Positions 35,015 to 45,309 of a DNA stretch of 64,000 bases are shown in pieces. The notes beneath the pieces are model-generated. The model was not told the origin of the DNA. It searched no databases and saw nothing but the letters and a program-made list of their open reading frames with translations. This stretch comes from Siphonodentalium dalli (Eukaryota; Mollusca; Scaphopoda; Gadilida; Siphonodentaliidae), in NCBI GenBank assembly GCA_032622095.1, contig CP136069.1, positions 203,654,690-203,718,689 of the forward strand, given 5' to 3'. A program made the position numbers and the translations under genes. Every line of letters begins with the position of its first letter. The stretch's first letter is position 1.

Positions 35015-35475
35015 AGACACTTTACGCATGGTGCGTTAACTCGAACATTTTATATCTGATCGGAACCAAATTTTGTATATGAATTTCTCAGCACCAAATA
35101 CAGATCGAGTTCGAATATGGGTTTGATCCGAGTTTTTTTTACGGAGTTATGGCCCTTTTTCGACTTAGAATTCATGCATGCTACCATAACTCAAAAAAAT
35201 TTTATCTGATCAGAATCTAATTTGGTATGCAAGTTTCTCGGACCAAAATACAGATCGAGTTTGAATATGGGATTGATCCGATATTTTTTAAAGGAGTTAT
35301 GGCCCTTTGATATAGAATTTCTGCATATTTTGATAAATCAACCATTTTTCAACTGATAAGAACCAAATTTGGTATGCGAGTTTATCAACTCAAAATACAG
35401 ATCGAGTTTGAATATGGGTCAGATCCTGTTTTTTATACCAGAATTATGGCCCCTTTTAACTAAGAATTGAACAGA
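34901..35475 (+). mobile_element. HINE/pearl-type element
   Basis: It starts with a palindrome (ATGTTTACCA ... TGGTAAACAT, 34901-34931), then GTCCGTCCGTCCGTCTGTCTG repeats (about 34971-35014), then three ~175-bp units with AAATACAGATCGAGTT and GAGTTATGGCCCTTT. The 3' hairpin end is not clear, so the right limit is approximate. Confidence 0.6.
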
Positions 35476-36403
35476 TTTGAGATTTGCTTACACTATATAA
35501 CTGTAGCAGCTTACAATTGTTGTATTAGTAAGAGAGACTAGAGATAATCTCTATTATTGATACCTGGTAATGAAATCTGATACTCACTGCTGCACTTTAA
35601 TAGCTATATGTTGTTTATTGCATTTCCATAGTGTGTGGACAGTGACTTCTCAGGATTTATCAACTCCAACATAGCTCTCTGGTCTTGCATGGATTTTGGG
35701 ATTAATATTAACCCATTCCATAGACACATGATATCTGATAGGCAGATATTAAATTATATCTTTCACTTTGAGCCAGGTTCAGTAAGGATTTCTAAAAACA
35801 TTAGAGGAAATGTCTTATTTTGAAATTCCTCTATTGCATTTGGGGTGCAGGATAATAATTATGTTGCTTGTATTCTTGAGACTGACTTATTGTGTGGGCT
35901 TCTAAATCCATATACATGCATTTATATATAGACTATTTTTATCAGTTCATTAGTGTGATTAAGATCAACCCCTTGCTATCTCATTTAATAACTCAAATAT
36001 TTGTCATTGATTATATTATATTTCAAGTCATAGTTTATGATAACACACCCCTATTCCTGTACAGAGAGGTTCATTTGGTTTAATTGCTTTAAAATATTAA
36101 CAAAATTAACCCACCCATTCCATAAACACACAGTATGCTATCTTCAATCTCATATCCCTGGTGACCTCTAGTTATCTCATAATTATGCATTAAAGTATGT
36201 TATATCCAATCATTATCAATCATTTTTACGAAATTTTTTAAATAGTTTATCTTTAACTGTTATGTATGGTTCTTCTGCCTGACTATGGACTGAGCTCTAT
36301 AAGACTATATATCTATTTTAAACTGACTAAATAGGTTGGAATCAAATGCCATATCCATGTTCATATGGAAGGTGCCCAATAAGTCTTAGTCCACTTGTGA
36401 ACT
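35476..36403. other. Unassigned AT-rich DNA
   Basis: No coding, RNA gene or clear repeat structure seen. Confidence 0.45.
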
Positions 36404-36840
36404 TAAAGGTACTCAATCCGATTTGATGGTCCCCATATCATCAGATTCCAACAACAACAGTTTTTTTTAAATTCCGCTTCTGTTATCAGAATCAATTAAT
36501 TGCCCAAAAATAATGCTAACCACAGTCCACTATAGTATAAAATTGCCCAAAATCTGTTGTTTATCAACATTTTGTACAATGAAATTTTGCTACTTTGTCA
36601 TTTATCTGACACAAAAAAAACACTTGATTTTAGAGTTATCCATCTTCATCAACTTTCATACGGCCACTAAATATTCCAGGTGGTTAAAGATAATAGATTT
36701 AAAAAATTGATATCTGCTTACTCTGAGCTTTGAGGAATGGGTTCCTCGATTTGAATAAAATATTTTTTACCCCCGAAGCCAAATAAAAAGTAACTGAGGG
36801 GTGCTTAATCGGATCGAGTAGCTTTAATAGTAAGGTGTGA
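36404..36840. mobile_element. Foldback MITE, family B (TACTCAATCCGAT ends)
   Basis: Left end TTAAAGGTACTCAATCCGAT, right end complement TTAAAGCTACTCGATCCGAT. Internal arms carry GATTTTAGAGTTATCCATC. Relatives with the same ends lie at 56856-57354 and, reversed, at 59345-59616. No coding. Confidence 0.55.
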
Positions 36841-37074
36841 ATTGTTGAAAAGGTTGGTGTAAGGATTTATGAAAATAGCTAATCGTTATCGCCAAGGTAT
36901 GGGTTAAACATCTGCCGATCGTGATCGGCCTCTCGTTTATAAAAGGTTGGAAAGGATAAGTATTAGCAGCCTACTAATATAGTATTGTGTGCACCAATAA
37001 TTAGTATTATATGACTTATATAAGGTATGGTCAGAAGAAGATATCAAATATTTGTTACATATGAAGTACATGTA

Positions 37075-37297
37075 AATGGCTAAATCAACTTAAATAATTA
37101 AATAGCAAAAAGCAGGTTCATAGAACTGCATTAATGATTGAATATTTTTACACTGGATTTCAGTTAAATAGTTATTGAAAGGAAATGGCTAAATTAAATT
37201 CAATAATTGAATAGCAAAAAGCAGGTGCATAGAAATGCATTAATGAATGAATATTATTTTGCACTAAATTTCAGTTCAATAGTCATTAAAAGGAAAG
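37075..37297. repeat. Two-copy tandem repeat of ~112 bp
   Basis: AAATGGCTAAAT, ATAGCAAAAAGCAGGT and CATAGAA(A/C)TGCATTAATGA occur in the same order twice, from about 37075 and from 37187. Confidence 0.75.
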
Positions 37298-37364
37298 TGA
37301 GAGGGGAAATGTTCTTACCTCAAAATGATGATGCTAATGAAGTTGGTGTATGGTCTGGTTTTAA

Positions 37365-37746
37365 CCCTTTACCCAACAAACCGGCCAAAACCGGCCAAAT
37401 AAAGCTTCAACAGCCTAAAATATCTTCGGTCTGTCTCAATAGAACCATACACATATGGATATCATTGGAACCGGCTCCTTGACCACATTGTGATAGTTAC
37501 AGTTATGCCCTGTGCCAATGCATTCTCTTATATATGCGAGTCGACCATAGGTCGCCTCGCATATATAAGAGATTGCATTGGCCTAAAAAAAATCTTTTTT
37601 TACCATTTTTTCTTACATTCTTTAACAATTTTATAATTTTTAATGTGTTAAGCCAATGCATTCTCTTATATATGCGAGGCGACCTATGGTCGACTCGCAT
37701 ATATAAGAGAATGCATTGGCACAGGGCCGTTCTGTTGGGTAAAGGG
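37365..37746 (+). mobile_element. TTAA-flanked double-hairpin MITE
   Basis: Independent copy outside the array with intact CCCTTTACCCAACA ends, TTAA at 37361-37364 and 37747-37750, and both palindromes (37514-37583, 37653-37721). The spacer between palindromes lacks about 10 bp compared with the array copies. Confidence 0.88.
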
Positions 37747-38206
37747 TTAATGGTAGTGATGGGTCAAATGGAACGATGCAATTTGATGAATGAATCATGT
37801 CAGCAGCACCTGGAAAAACTTTCAAAGTTTCAAACTTTTTTCAAAGCGGCATGAGGTTTAAAGGTTGCAAGTCCGGTTACTAGGCAATGTTGTGGTAAAT
37901 AATGTCCTGACATTTTTTAGTCGATACCGGGCGCCAGAAAGTAGAGCAATTGCTTAAACGCGGAAGAATGAATTAATAGGTGGCACCAATAAACGAGGAA
38001 GAATGAATTAATAGGTGGCACCAATAAAACTAGTTGTTTTCCAAACCCACCAGCAACTATTTTTTTTACCAAAAATTGCAACAAAAACCGAAAAAAATTC
38101 AAAGATTTTATTTATATTCTCCCACCCCCTTCCTCCATCTAGAGAATTTGTTCCTTGATTTCCATAACCAAATAATAACATTGCTGTGGCCTTATTGCTA
38201 ATAATC

Positions 38207-38597
38207 AAGCCTTGAAATAGTGTGTCTGTTATTTCCAGAATGAGGTCTCCAGAGGGTGAATTCAGTTATGCTATCCTGCACAGCAGACTAGTATCACCAA
38301 ACTCAACCTCTTAGAACCTCATTCTGCTGAGCCTTAACTGCTCTGGGAGACCTAGAGTCAGATTGAAGTTCCCCAATTGAAGTTGGTGATGTTCACCCAT
38401 TAGTCACCTCGATTATGCAAATTAGGGGATATAGAAACTGAACAGAATGGGAAAAGTAACTGAAAACAATGTTAATTTGAGACAACAGAAGATCAGGCCT
38501 AAGCAGAATGAGGTCACCAGAGGGTGAAATTAGGGATGCTAGTCTGCTGTGCATGATAGTGTCACTAAATTCACCCTCTATTTCAAGGCTTGCTATT
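38207..38597. mobile_element. Foldback MITE, family A, ending 28 bp before an exon
   Basis: Ends CAAGCCTTGAAATAG ... CTATTTCAAGGCTTG are complementary. Just inside are inverted modules with CAGAATGAGGT(C/T)(C/T)CCAGAG and CACCCTCT. The middle has TGGTGATGTTCACCCATTAG and TCACCTCGATTAT. The right end lies just upstream of the splice acceptor at 38624, so the element forms part of the polypyrimidine/branch-point neighbourhood. Other family A copies: 42003-42365, 44370-44895, 56035-56526 and the modules in 61798-62380. Confidence 0.65.
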
Positions 38598-38624
38598 AAT
38601 AATAACTATTTTATATCTTTGCAG

Positions 38625-38874
38625 AGAAAAGTGTTATATGAATGCTCAAAACAGTTCGGCAACAATTGGAAGCAGTGTTTTAAAGCTCATACACTCGAGG
38701 TGACGCTGGAATATAAAGCTAACAGTCCTTCATATCATGCCTCATTGTTTAAAAACAAGACATTCTCCTTTATGCTTGCCGTGGCTTCATCAAGAAGTAG
38801 ATCTTATGGGACGACAACTGTGAAATATGAAAGTTGGAGTAGTTGGACGAGTTCATCTAGTGACGATGATCAGC
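38625..38874 (+). CDS. Single-pass membrane protein, ectodomain exon
   Basis: The exon is bounded by TTATATCTTTGCAG (acceptor ending 38624) and the donor AGC/GTAAGT (38875). It is 250 nt, starting in phase 0 with RKVLYECSKQFG and ending with one base of a codon after SSSSDDDQ. It encodes about 83 residues: two Cys (ECSKQF, KQCFKA), NKT as a possible N-glycosylation site, and a Ser/Asp-rich stalk (WSSWTSSSSDDD). It joins in frame to the TM exon at 41841. Upstream exons, with the start codon and signal peptide, were not found. The open frame from 38508 is intron read-through. The domain is not one I can name. Confidence 0.75.
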
Positions 38875-40370
38875 GTAAGTGTTATAGGTGCAGTTTTCTT
38901 TTAACCCCTTGTACCCTACTTTATTTATCTAGTGACGATGATCAGCGTAAGTGCTATAGGTGCAGTTTTCTTTTAACCCCTTGTACCCTACTTTATTATA
39001 CCCCCTTTAAAAAAAAAAAGGGGGGTATACTGTTTTGCACCTGTCCGTCCGTGAGTCCGTCCGTCCGTCCGTCCGATGTCTGTTCGTGTCATAACTTGAA
39101 CAGTAGTGCTCGGATCTCAATGAAATTAGGTATGGATGTTCACTATTATGAGGACATTAAATAGAGGGTTCCATCGTTTTGTTTGGATTTTCCATTCTAG
39201 AGTTATTTATCTTAGTTTATCTGGAAATAGTGGCTTTTTGGTCCGTCTGGTGTCGGTTCATGTCGTAACTTCAACAGTTGTGCTGGGATCTCAACCAAAT
39301 TTGGTGTGGATGTTCACAACTATGAGGACATTAAATAGAGGGTTCCATCGTTTTGTTTGGATTTTCCATTCTAGAGTTATTCATCTTTGTTTATCTTGAA
39401 ATGTTGGATTTTTGGTCCATCTGGTGTCTGTTCATGTCATAACCTGAACAGTAGTGCTCGGATCTTATTGAAATTTTGTATGGATGTTCACTACTATGAG
39501 GGCATTCAATAGAGGGTTCCATCGTTTTGTTCGGATTTTCCATTCTAGAGTTATACATCTTTGTTCATCTGGAAATGTTGGCTATTTGGTTCGTCTGGTG
39601 TCTGTTCATGTCGTAACTTCGACAGTTGTACTGGGATCTCAATGGGATTTGGTATGGATGTTCACTACTATGAGGACATTAAAAAGAGGGTCCATCGTTT
39701 TGTTCCGCTTTTCCATTCTAGAGTTATTCATCTTTGTTCATCTGGAAATGTTGGCTTTTTGGGCCGTCTGGTGTCTGTTCATGTCGTAACTTCAACAGTT
39801 GTGCTGGGATCTCAATGGAATTTGGTATAGATGTTCACTGCTATGAGGACATTCAATAGGGGGTTCCATTGTTCTGTTCTGCCTTTCCATTCTAGAGTAA
39901 TTCATCTTGGTTTATCTGGAAATGTTGGCTGTTTGATCCATCCGATGTTTGTTCAGCTCATAACTTGAACAGTAATGCTCGGATCTCAATGAAATTTTGT
40001 ATGGATGTTCACCACTATGAGGACATTTAATGGCACATTAAAATGTTTGTTTTGGTTTTTTGTTCTATATTTATTCATCTTTGTTTATATGAAAATGCTG
40101 ATTTCTGGGTCCATATGTCTGAGTATAGCCATCATAAGTTATAGATGTGCCCACACTAGGCGGTATGCCACGAGGGGGTATGCATCGGACGACAGTCCAT
40201 CTCTTGTTTATCTAGTGACGATGATCAGCGTAAGTGTTATAGGTGCAGTCTTCTTTTAACTCCTTGTTCCCTACTTTATTTATCTAGTGACGATGATCAC
40301 CGTAAGTGTTATAGGTGCAGTTTTCTATTAACCTCTTGTACCCTACTTTATGTAAAGCCACATGGCGATT
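38855..40370 (+). repeat. 72-bp repeats duplicating the exon end and splice donor (4 copies)
   Basis: The segment TCTAGTGACGATGATCAGCG plus GTAAGTG and about 45 bp of intron (ending CCTTGTACCCTACTTTAT) occurs at 38855, 38927, 40211 and 40283. Donor GT positions are 38875, 38947, 40230 and 40302, exactly 72 apart within each pair. The pairs are separated by the 1.2-kb HINE element 38998-40208. Copy 4 has CAC in place of CAG before the donor. Confidence 0.92.
38998..40208 (+). mobile_element. HINE/pearl-type element with readable empty site
   Basis: It starts ATACCCCC with a 5' inverted repeat (TACCCCCTTT ... AAAGGGGGGTA), a GTCCGTCC run at 39045-39075, then about six 170-175 bp units (ATGGATGTTCACTACTATGAGG, TTCCATTCTAGAGTTAT). 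It ends in a G/C-rich hairpin region plus CTCTTGTT. The host repeat reads CTTTATTTATCTAG when uninterrupted (38921-38934) and CTTTATT / TATCTAG around the element. Insertion was therefore between two Ts without duplication, as expected for Helentron-type elements. Confidence 0.8.
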
Positions 40371-40487
40371 TGCGCTCCAAAATATGCCACCAACGTAAAT
40401 TTAGGGTGTTATCTGGTGTTATTATTGTACAATCCAGTGTTAAAACTACAAGTAGGTTAATTCCAGGTCCATTCCTTGTGTATTGTA

Positions 40488-40893
40488 TGCGTGTATTATG
40501 TGGCAATGTGGTGACTGATCAGAGGTCCAGAGCTAGTGTCAGCATGCTAGAAACTATGGTTTGGTGTCTGGAAGTGAAATGCCATAAATAATCAACCCCT
40601 TAACCACAGCAAAATTATGACAGCAGCCTGAGAATTATGGGTAAATTTTCAGGATTTAGTCGGAAATATGGCTTGTTGCCATTCATCGGAAAACTCTCAG
40701 TGAGAGCTTTCCGATGAATGGCAACAAGCCATATTTCCAACTAAATCCTGAAAAAAATTACCCATAGTTCTGCTGTGGTTAAGGAGTCGATTATTTAGGG
40801 CATTACTGTAGGTGTGTATTGTGTGGCAATGTGGTGACTGATCGGAGGTCCAGAGATAGTCAGCATGCTAGAAAGTATGGTTTGATGTCTGGA
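40488..40893. repeat. Direct ~85-bp duplication flanking a palindrome
   Basis: The phrase ATGTGGCAATGTGGTGACTG through GGTGTCTGGAAG occurs at 40488-40573 and again, slightly diverged, at 40812-40893. A family C palindromic element (40575-40810) lies between the copies. Confidence 0.75.
40575..40810. mobile_element. Palindromic MITE, family C
   Basis: Arms share ATAATCGACTCCTTAACCAC, CAGGATTTAGT and GAAATATGGCTTG in inverted order around TTCATCGGAAA. Copies: 40575-40810, 41126-41314, half-copy 56602-56688 and 63037-63258. Ends read TACAGTAATGCC(C/T)TAAATAA. Confidence 0.75.
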
Positions 40894-41125
40894 AGGATGA
40901 GGTGGCACTACGGTACATGGGTTTAGCCCTGTGTTTACATTTAGCTTTACTATATTTGCGTAGTATGCCTGTCACTCACACAGGACTAATCATTTACACG
41001 GCTGAAGCCATATTACACTGATGACATGACAATGATAACTGAGTCAGGCCATGCCTTTAATATTAATTTAAAAAAAAAAAAATTCTATTCCCACTTAAAA
41101 CTATAAAAGAACAAGTTAGGACACC

Positions 41126-41314
41126 TACAGTAATGCCCTAAATAATCGACTCCTTAACCACAGCAGAATTACAGGTAATTTTTCAGGATTTAGTCGGAAA
41201 TATGGCTTGCTGCCATTCGTCGGAAAGCTCTAAGCCATATTTCCAACTAAATCCTGATAAATTACCCATAATTTTGCTGTGGTTAAGGAGTCGATTATTT
41301 AAGGCATTACTGTA
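41126..41314. mobile_element. Palindromic MITE, family C (second copy)
   Basis: Starts TACAGTAATGCCCTAAATAA and ends with the complement. The central loop is shortened to TCGTCGGAAAGCTCTAAG compared with the first copy. It lies 530 bp upstream of the TM exon. Confidence 0.75.
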
Positions 41315-41840
41315 TCTATTGTACAGGTTTTGCCACCAAATATATAACTTATTCAATAAAACCTTCGCTGATACTGGCTCATATTTTAATTTTCAATCTG
41401 CCCGACAATCTTCACATAATGCTGACCATGATATCGAGTTTAATGAGGTAAATTGTCCAATTTAACCCTGAAACAGGTTTAACATGTTGTGAGCACTGTG
41501 CATAAGGTAGATTACCTAACTGTAATCTTATTATTATAAGTGTGGTACATAATATAATTTTTTTTTAATTTGTAATTATGCATGCATCAAGTCCAACGAC
41601 TGATAACAATTAACATACCTAGACAAGATAATGCCAACATAATATTGCTTTAGTCCCATACAACAATTAGCCCTGTGTTCTTAACAGATGTAGTGCACAA
41701 ACAGAACAAAGCAAAAATGTTAATTTATTTTTGTTTCTGGAGTTTTTTTTGGTTTTATAAGCAAACGCACTCAAGTAGTTTAGCAACTTCGAGTTATTGT
41801 CAACCTTTAATAACCTAATTAATTCATTATTATTTTGTAG

Positions 41841-41972
41841 CTGAATCCAGTATCTCGTTAACAGATGTGCTAACCGTTTTTGGAATAATCTTCGCCGTAT
41901 GTATCCCCATAGGCATATGCTGCGGCTGTTGCTGCTACAAACAGCTCAAGGGAGGTAATTCAACAAATCAAG
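41841..41972 (+). CDS. Single-pass membrane protein, transmembrane exon
   Basis: Acceptor TATTTTGTAG (ending 41840), donor CAAG/GTAAGG (41973); 132 nt, phase 1 to phase 1. After a short ESSISLTD stalk it encodes a ~20-residue hydrophobic helix (LTVFGIIFAVCIPIGI), then a Cys cluster (CCGCCCYKQLKGG) at the cytosolic face, a likely palmitoylation site. The helix-plus-Cys-cluster layout recalls Shisa and CYYR-type proteins, but the similarity is structural only. The frame joins both neighbouring exons without a stop, which strongly supports the gene model. Confidence 0.82.
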
Positions 41973-42002
41973 GTAAGGCTGTTTATTTTATCTGCTAGAC
42001 TG

Positions 42003-42365
42003 AAAATAGTGTGTCTGTCATTTACAGAATGAGGTCCCCAGAGGGTGAATTTAGTGATGCTATCCCATACAGCAGGCTAGCTTCACCAAATTCACTCTAT
42101 GGGAACCTCATTCTGCTTAGGCCTCATCTTCTGGGAAGTATCTATAGTGTCAAATTAACATTGTTTTTACTTACTTTTTTCCTTCTGGGAAGTTTCTAAC
42201 TTGCCTTAACTTGCAGAAGATAAAATTCATAATCGAGGTGACTAATGGGTGAACATCACCAACTGGGGAAAACTGGGGAATTCAATCTGATCCTAGGTCT
42301 CCCACAGCAGTTGAGGCCGAAGCAGAGTGAAGTTCCCAGAGGTTGAATCTTGTGATGCTAGCGTG
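42003..42365. mobile_element. Foldback MITE, family A
   Basis: It begins about 30 bp after the TM-exon donor with GTGTGTCTGTCATTTACAG, carries the AATGAGGTCCCCAGAGGGTG module and its inverse, and then ATAATCGAGGTGACTAATGG. It sits inside the last intron. Confidence 0.6.
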
Positions 42366-42369
42366 CCGT

Positions 42370-43440
42370 CAGGGTTGGGGTGATTACACGCCAATGTAAT
42401 CGATTACAATTACTTTTGATTTACATGATTACGATTACTGATTACATTTTTATACGCCCTTTTTGAAAAAAGGTCGTATTATGTTATCAGTCTGTCCGTC
42501 CGTCTGTCAGTCAGTCCGTCCGTCCGTCCGTCTGTCTGTCCGTCCGTCCGTTAACATTTTTGGTTTCCGATCGATAACTCCAGTTTGGATTATTTGATCT
42601 GAACCAAAGTTGGTATGTGTATTTCCCAGCTAAAGATACAGGCCAAGTTCGAATATAGGTTCCGTCCAAATATTTTTTACATGAGTTACGGCCCTTTTTC
42701 GACTTAGAATTTGACCGTCATTTAACATTTTTGGTTTCCGACCGATAACTCCAGTTTGGATTATTTGATCTGAACCAAAGTTGGTATGTGTATTTCCCAG
42801 CTAAAGATACAGGCCATGTTCGAATATGGGTTCCGTCCAATTATTTTTACATGAGTTACGGCCCTTTTTCGACTTAGAATTTGACCGTCTGTTAACATTT
42901 TTGGTTTCCGACCGATAACTCCAGTTTGGATTATTTGATCTGAACCAAAGTTGGTATGTGTATTTCCCAGGTAAAGATACAGGCCAAGTTCGAATATGGG
43001 TTCCGTTCAGTTATTTTTACATGAGTTACATTTTTTTTTTTCAACTTGGAATTTGACCAATTTCATAACATTTTGGTTTCCGACCGATAACTCCAGTTTT
43101 TATTATTTGATCTGAACCAAAGCTGGTATGTGTATTTCCCAGCTAAAACTACAGTCCAAGTTTGAATATAGGTTCTGCCTAATTATTTTTACATGAGTTA
43201 TGGCCATTTTTTCGACTTAGAATTTGACCACATTTTGGCATTGAAATTAGGGGTATATCAGATTTTCTTCAAATGTAAGCTCAAAGTATTATCTTATTTT
43301 GTGATAGTACAATTCGAAATGGTTAAAGGGCGTATTTTGCCACGCCCTAGCGATGCTCTTGTTTCCAATGTAATCGATTACGATTACAATTACTTTAGTA
43401 AATGTAATCGATTACTTTTCGATTACATCTGATTACAAGT
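42370..43440. mobile_element. hAT-like terminus (CAGGGTTGGGG) split by a HINE insertion
   Basis: CAGGGTTGGGGTGATTACA at 42370 followed by TAATCGATTACAATTAC repeats looks like a hAT-type end with subterminal repeats. The same TAATCGATTAC text resumes after 43364. No matching right terminus or 8-bp duplication was found, so this is a partial element. Confidence 0.4.
42451..43363 (+). mobile_element. HINE/pearl-type element
   Basis: 5' inverted repeat ACGCCCTTTTTGAAAAAAGG..CGT, GTCCGTCC run at 42485-42550, then four ~175-bp units (GATAACTCCAGTTTGGATTA, GAGTTACGGCCCTTTTTC). The 3' hairpin GGGCGTATTTTGCCACGCCC is followed by TAGCGATGCTCTTGTT. The flanks ATTTT/TCCAATG fit insertion at a T-T step. 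Confidence 0.75.
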
Positions 43441-44240
43441 GTTAGTTTCCAACCATTTTGATCGCATAGGAATAAATAATGAAATAATTCAAATTAACAC
43501 ATCAAATTTGATTGAATAAAGACATCACTGCATAACATGGAAACAAGAAACGACTGAAACAATAGAAAGAAGCAAGCATAAAAATAAACATAAACATATA
43601 AACTTTTTACATTTACGTGTATTGCAAAGGTTTCAACATGAAGTTATGCACCAACTTATTGGGAATACATTCTGTTTTATGTGTATTTATTTACTAGTAT
43701 GTAGATATATTTTAATATATATTTAATTTTCTTACATGGATTCAAACTAGCACATAATATTTATGAAAATATCACCAGAAACATTTATAAATTATTTTCA
43801 TGTTCTGTTAGATTCAATACCCAACACAATGAAGATAACACTAAGATTTATTTGATGATCATCCGTTGTTAATCCTGATGAGGTGCCGTGCAAGATAACG
43901 ATCCTAAATTCAACTCTGTTTATTTGTTGGTTTCCAGATCCTCCATAAATTATCAAAGTAGAAACAAAATAACACTTGAAATCAGTAATTAATTTCATGT
44001 ATTGTTTTATTTCCTGTGAGTTTAATGGGACCTTTCCTGAGAACATGTAGTCCAAGTCTTCTCGGTCCATAACATCTTGGGATATCGGTTTGGTTAAAGC
44101 TATTTTGGACTGAGTCCCATCACATTACTCTTCTATAACAGACTTTATACCTGGAATCGTGGGCAGGAGTTATCTTGGTTGTTTGTCTTCAGATTAGTTC
44201 AAATATAAGCTTTGCGTATATGAACATAAAGGGCAGCCTT
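43440..44240. other. Unassigned intronic DNA
   Basis: The reverse frame 43798-44070 (90 aa) is not recognisable and has no splice context that I can support. Nothing else is seen. Confidence 0.4.
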
Positions 44241-44242
44241 AC

Positions 44243-44243
<1 letters not shown>

Positions 44244-44273
<30 letters not shown>
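44244..44273. repeat. (AATC)n microsatellite
   Basis: About seven uninterrupted AATC repeats. Confidence 0.95.
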
Positions 44274-44369
44274 GATGTCTGTTAAATATCATGGCGACTA
44301 GATTTATTTCTGCCAATATGGATATCAAAATTATTAAAATAACTTATTTGGGCAAAATCAAGACTGGAT

Positions 44370-44895
44370 ATAGTGTGTCTGACATTTGCAGAATGACAGT
44401 GGGCTAGCATCACCAAATTCACCCTCTGGGGACCTCATTCTGCAAAGACCTCATCTTCTGGGAAGTATCGTTAGTCTCAAATTAACATTGTTTTAGTTAC
44501 TTTTTCCATTCTGTTCAGTTTCTATATCCCCTAATTTGCAGAAGATAAAATGCATAATCGAGGTGACTAACGGGTGAACATAATCGAGGTGACTAACGGG
44601 TGAACATAATCAAGGTGACTAATGGGGGAACATAATCGAGGTGACTAATGGGTGAACATAATCGAGGTGACTAATGGGTGAACATTCAACTAGGTCTCCC
44701 ACAGCATTTGAGGCCTTAGCAGAATGAAGTTAACAGAGGGTGAATTTGGTGATACTAGCCCGCTGTGCGTGATCGCGTCACTAAATACACCCTCTGGGGA
44801 CCTCATTCTGCAAATGTCACATAAGCTGTTCGGGATAATGTCACTAAATAGTAAATACATCCTCTGGGACCTCATTCTGCTAATATCGGACACAC
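44370..44895. mobile_element. Foldback MITE, family A, with internal 26-bp minisatellite
   Basis: Ends GTGTGTCTGACATTTGCAG ... AATATCGGACACAC and inverted AATGAGGTC modules. In its middle the 26-bp word ATAATCGAGGTGACTAATGG + GTGAAC is repeated five times (about 44552-44685). Other copies of this family have that word only once, so the expansion is local. Confidence 0.75.
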
Positions 44896-45309
44896 TATAT
44901 CCAGACATGTGCAGGATTATTTAGTACACCGGTCTGGATATCCCAGCGGAGTGTTTCTTGCATCGCTTTAATTATTTTCTAATTGATGCTAATTCATCTA
45001 CTCTATTTCATAAGTGAATTCTTCTTCACATATCGCCATCCAATGTCGATTAATCATTTCTATACTAAATACTCATTGATGGGTAGTTCCCTTAGGTAGC
45101 AATACACGATTTCCAGCAATTTTGCCAACCTGGGAGGGGGTACTGTATCTCAAATCAATGCTAAGCCATTATCGTTGGCATATATCCCATCAAGCATGTT
45201 TTAATTTCGACAGAAATTTTAGGTGTAATCATTTAAATGTACTTTTGGTTCTTCGTACAATTTGTCATTGAGTTATGCCCCTTGGTTTGCACACACGAAA
45301 CGCTCAATT

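Noticed and set aside
42370-43440. A complete hAT element with TAATCGATTAC subterminal repeats
   Set aside because: Only one terminus is convincing; no right end or 8-bp duplication was found.
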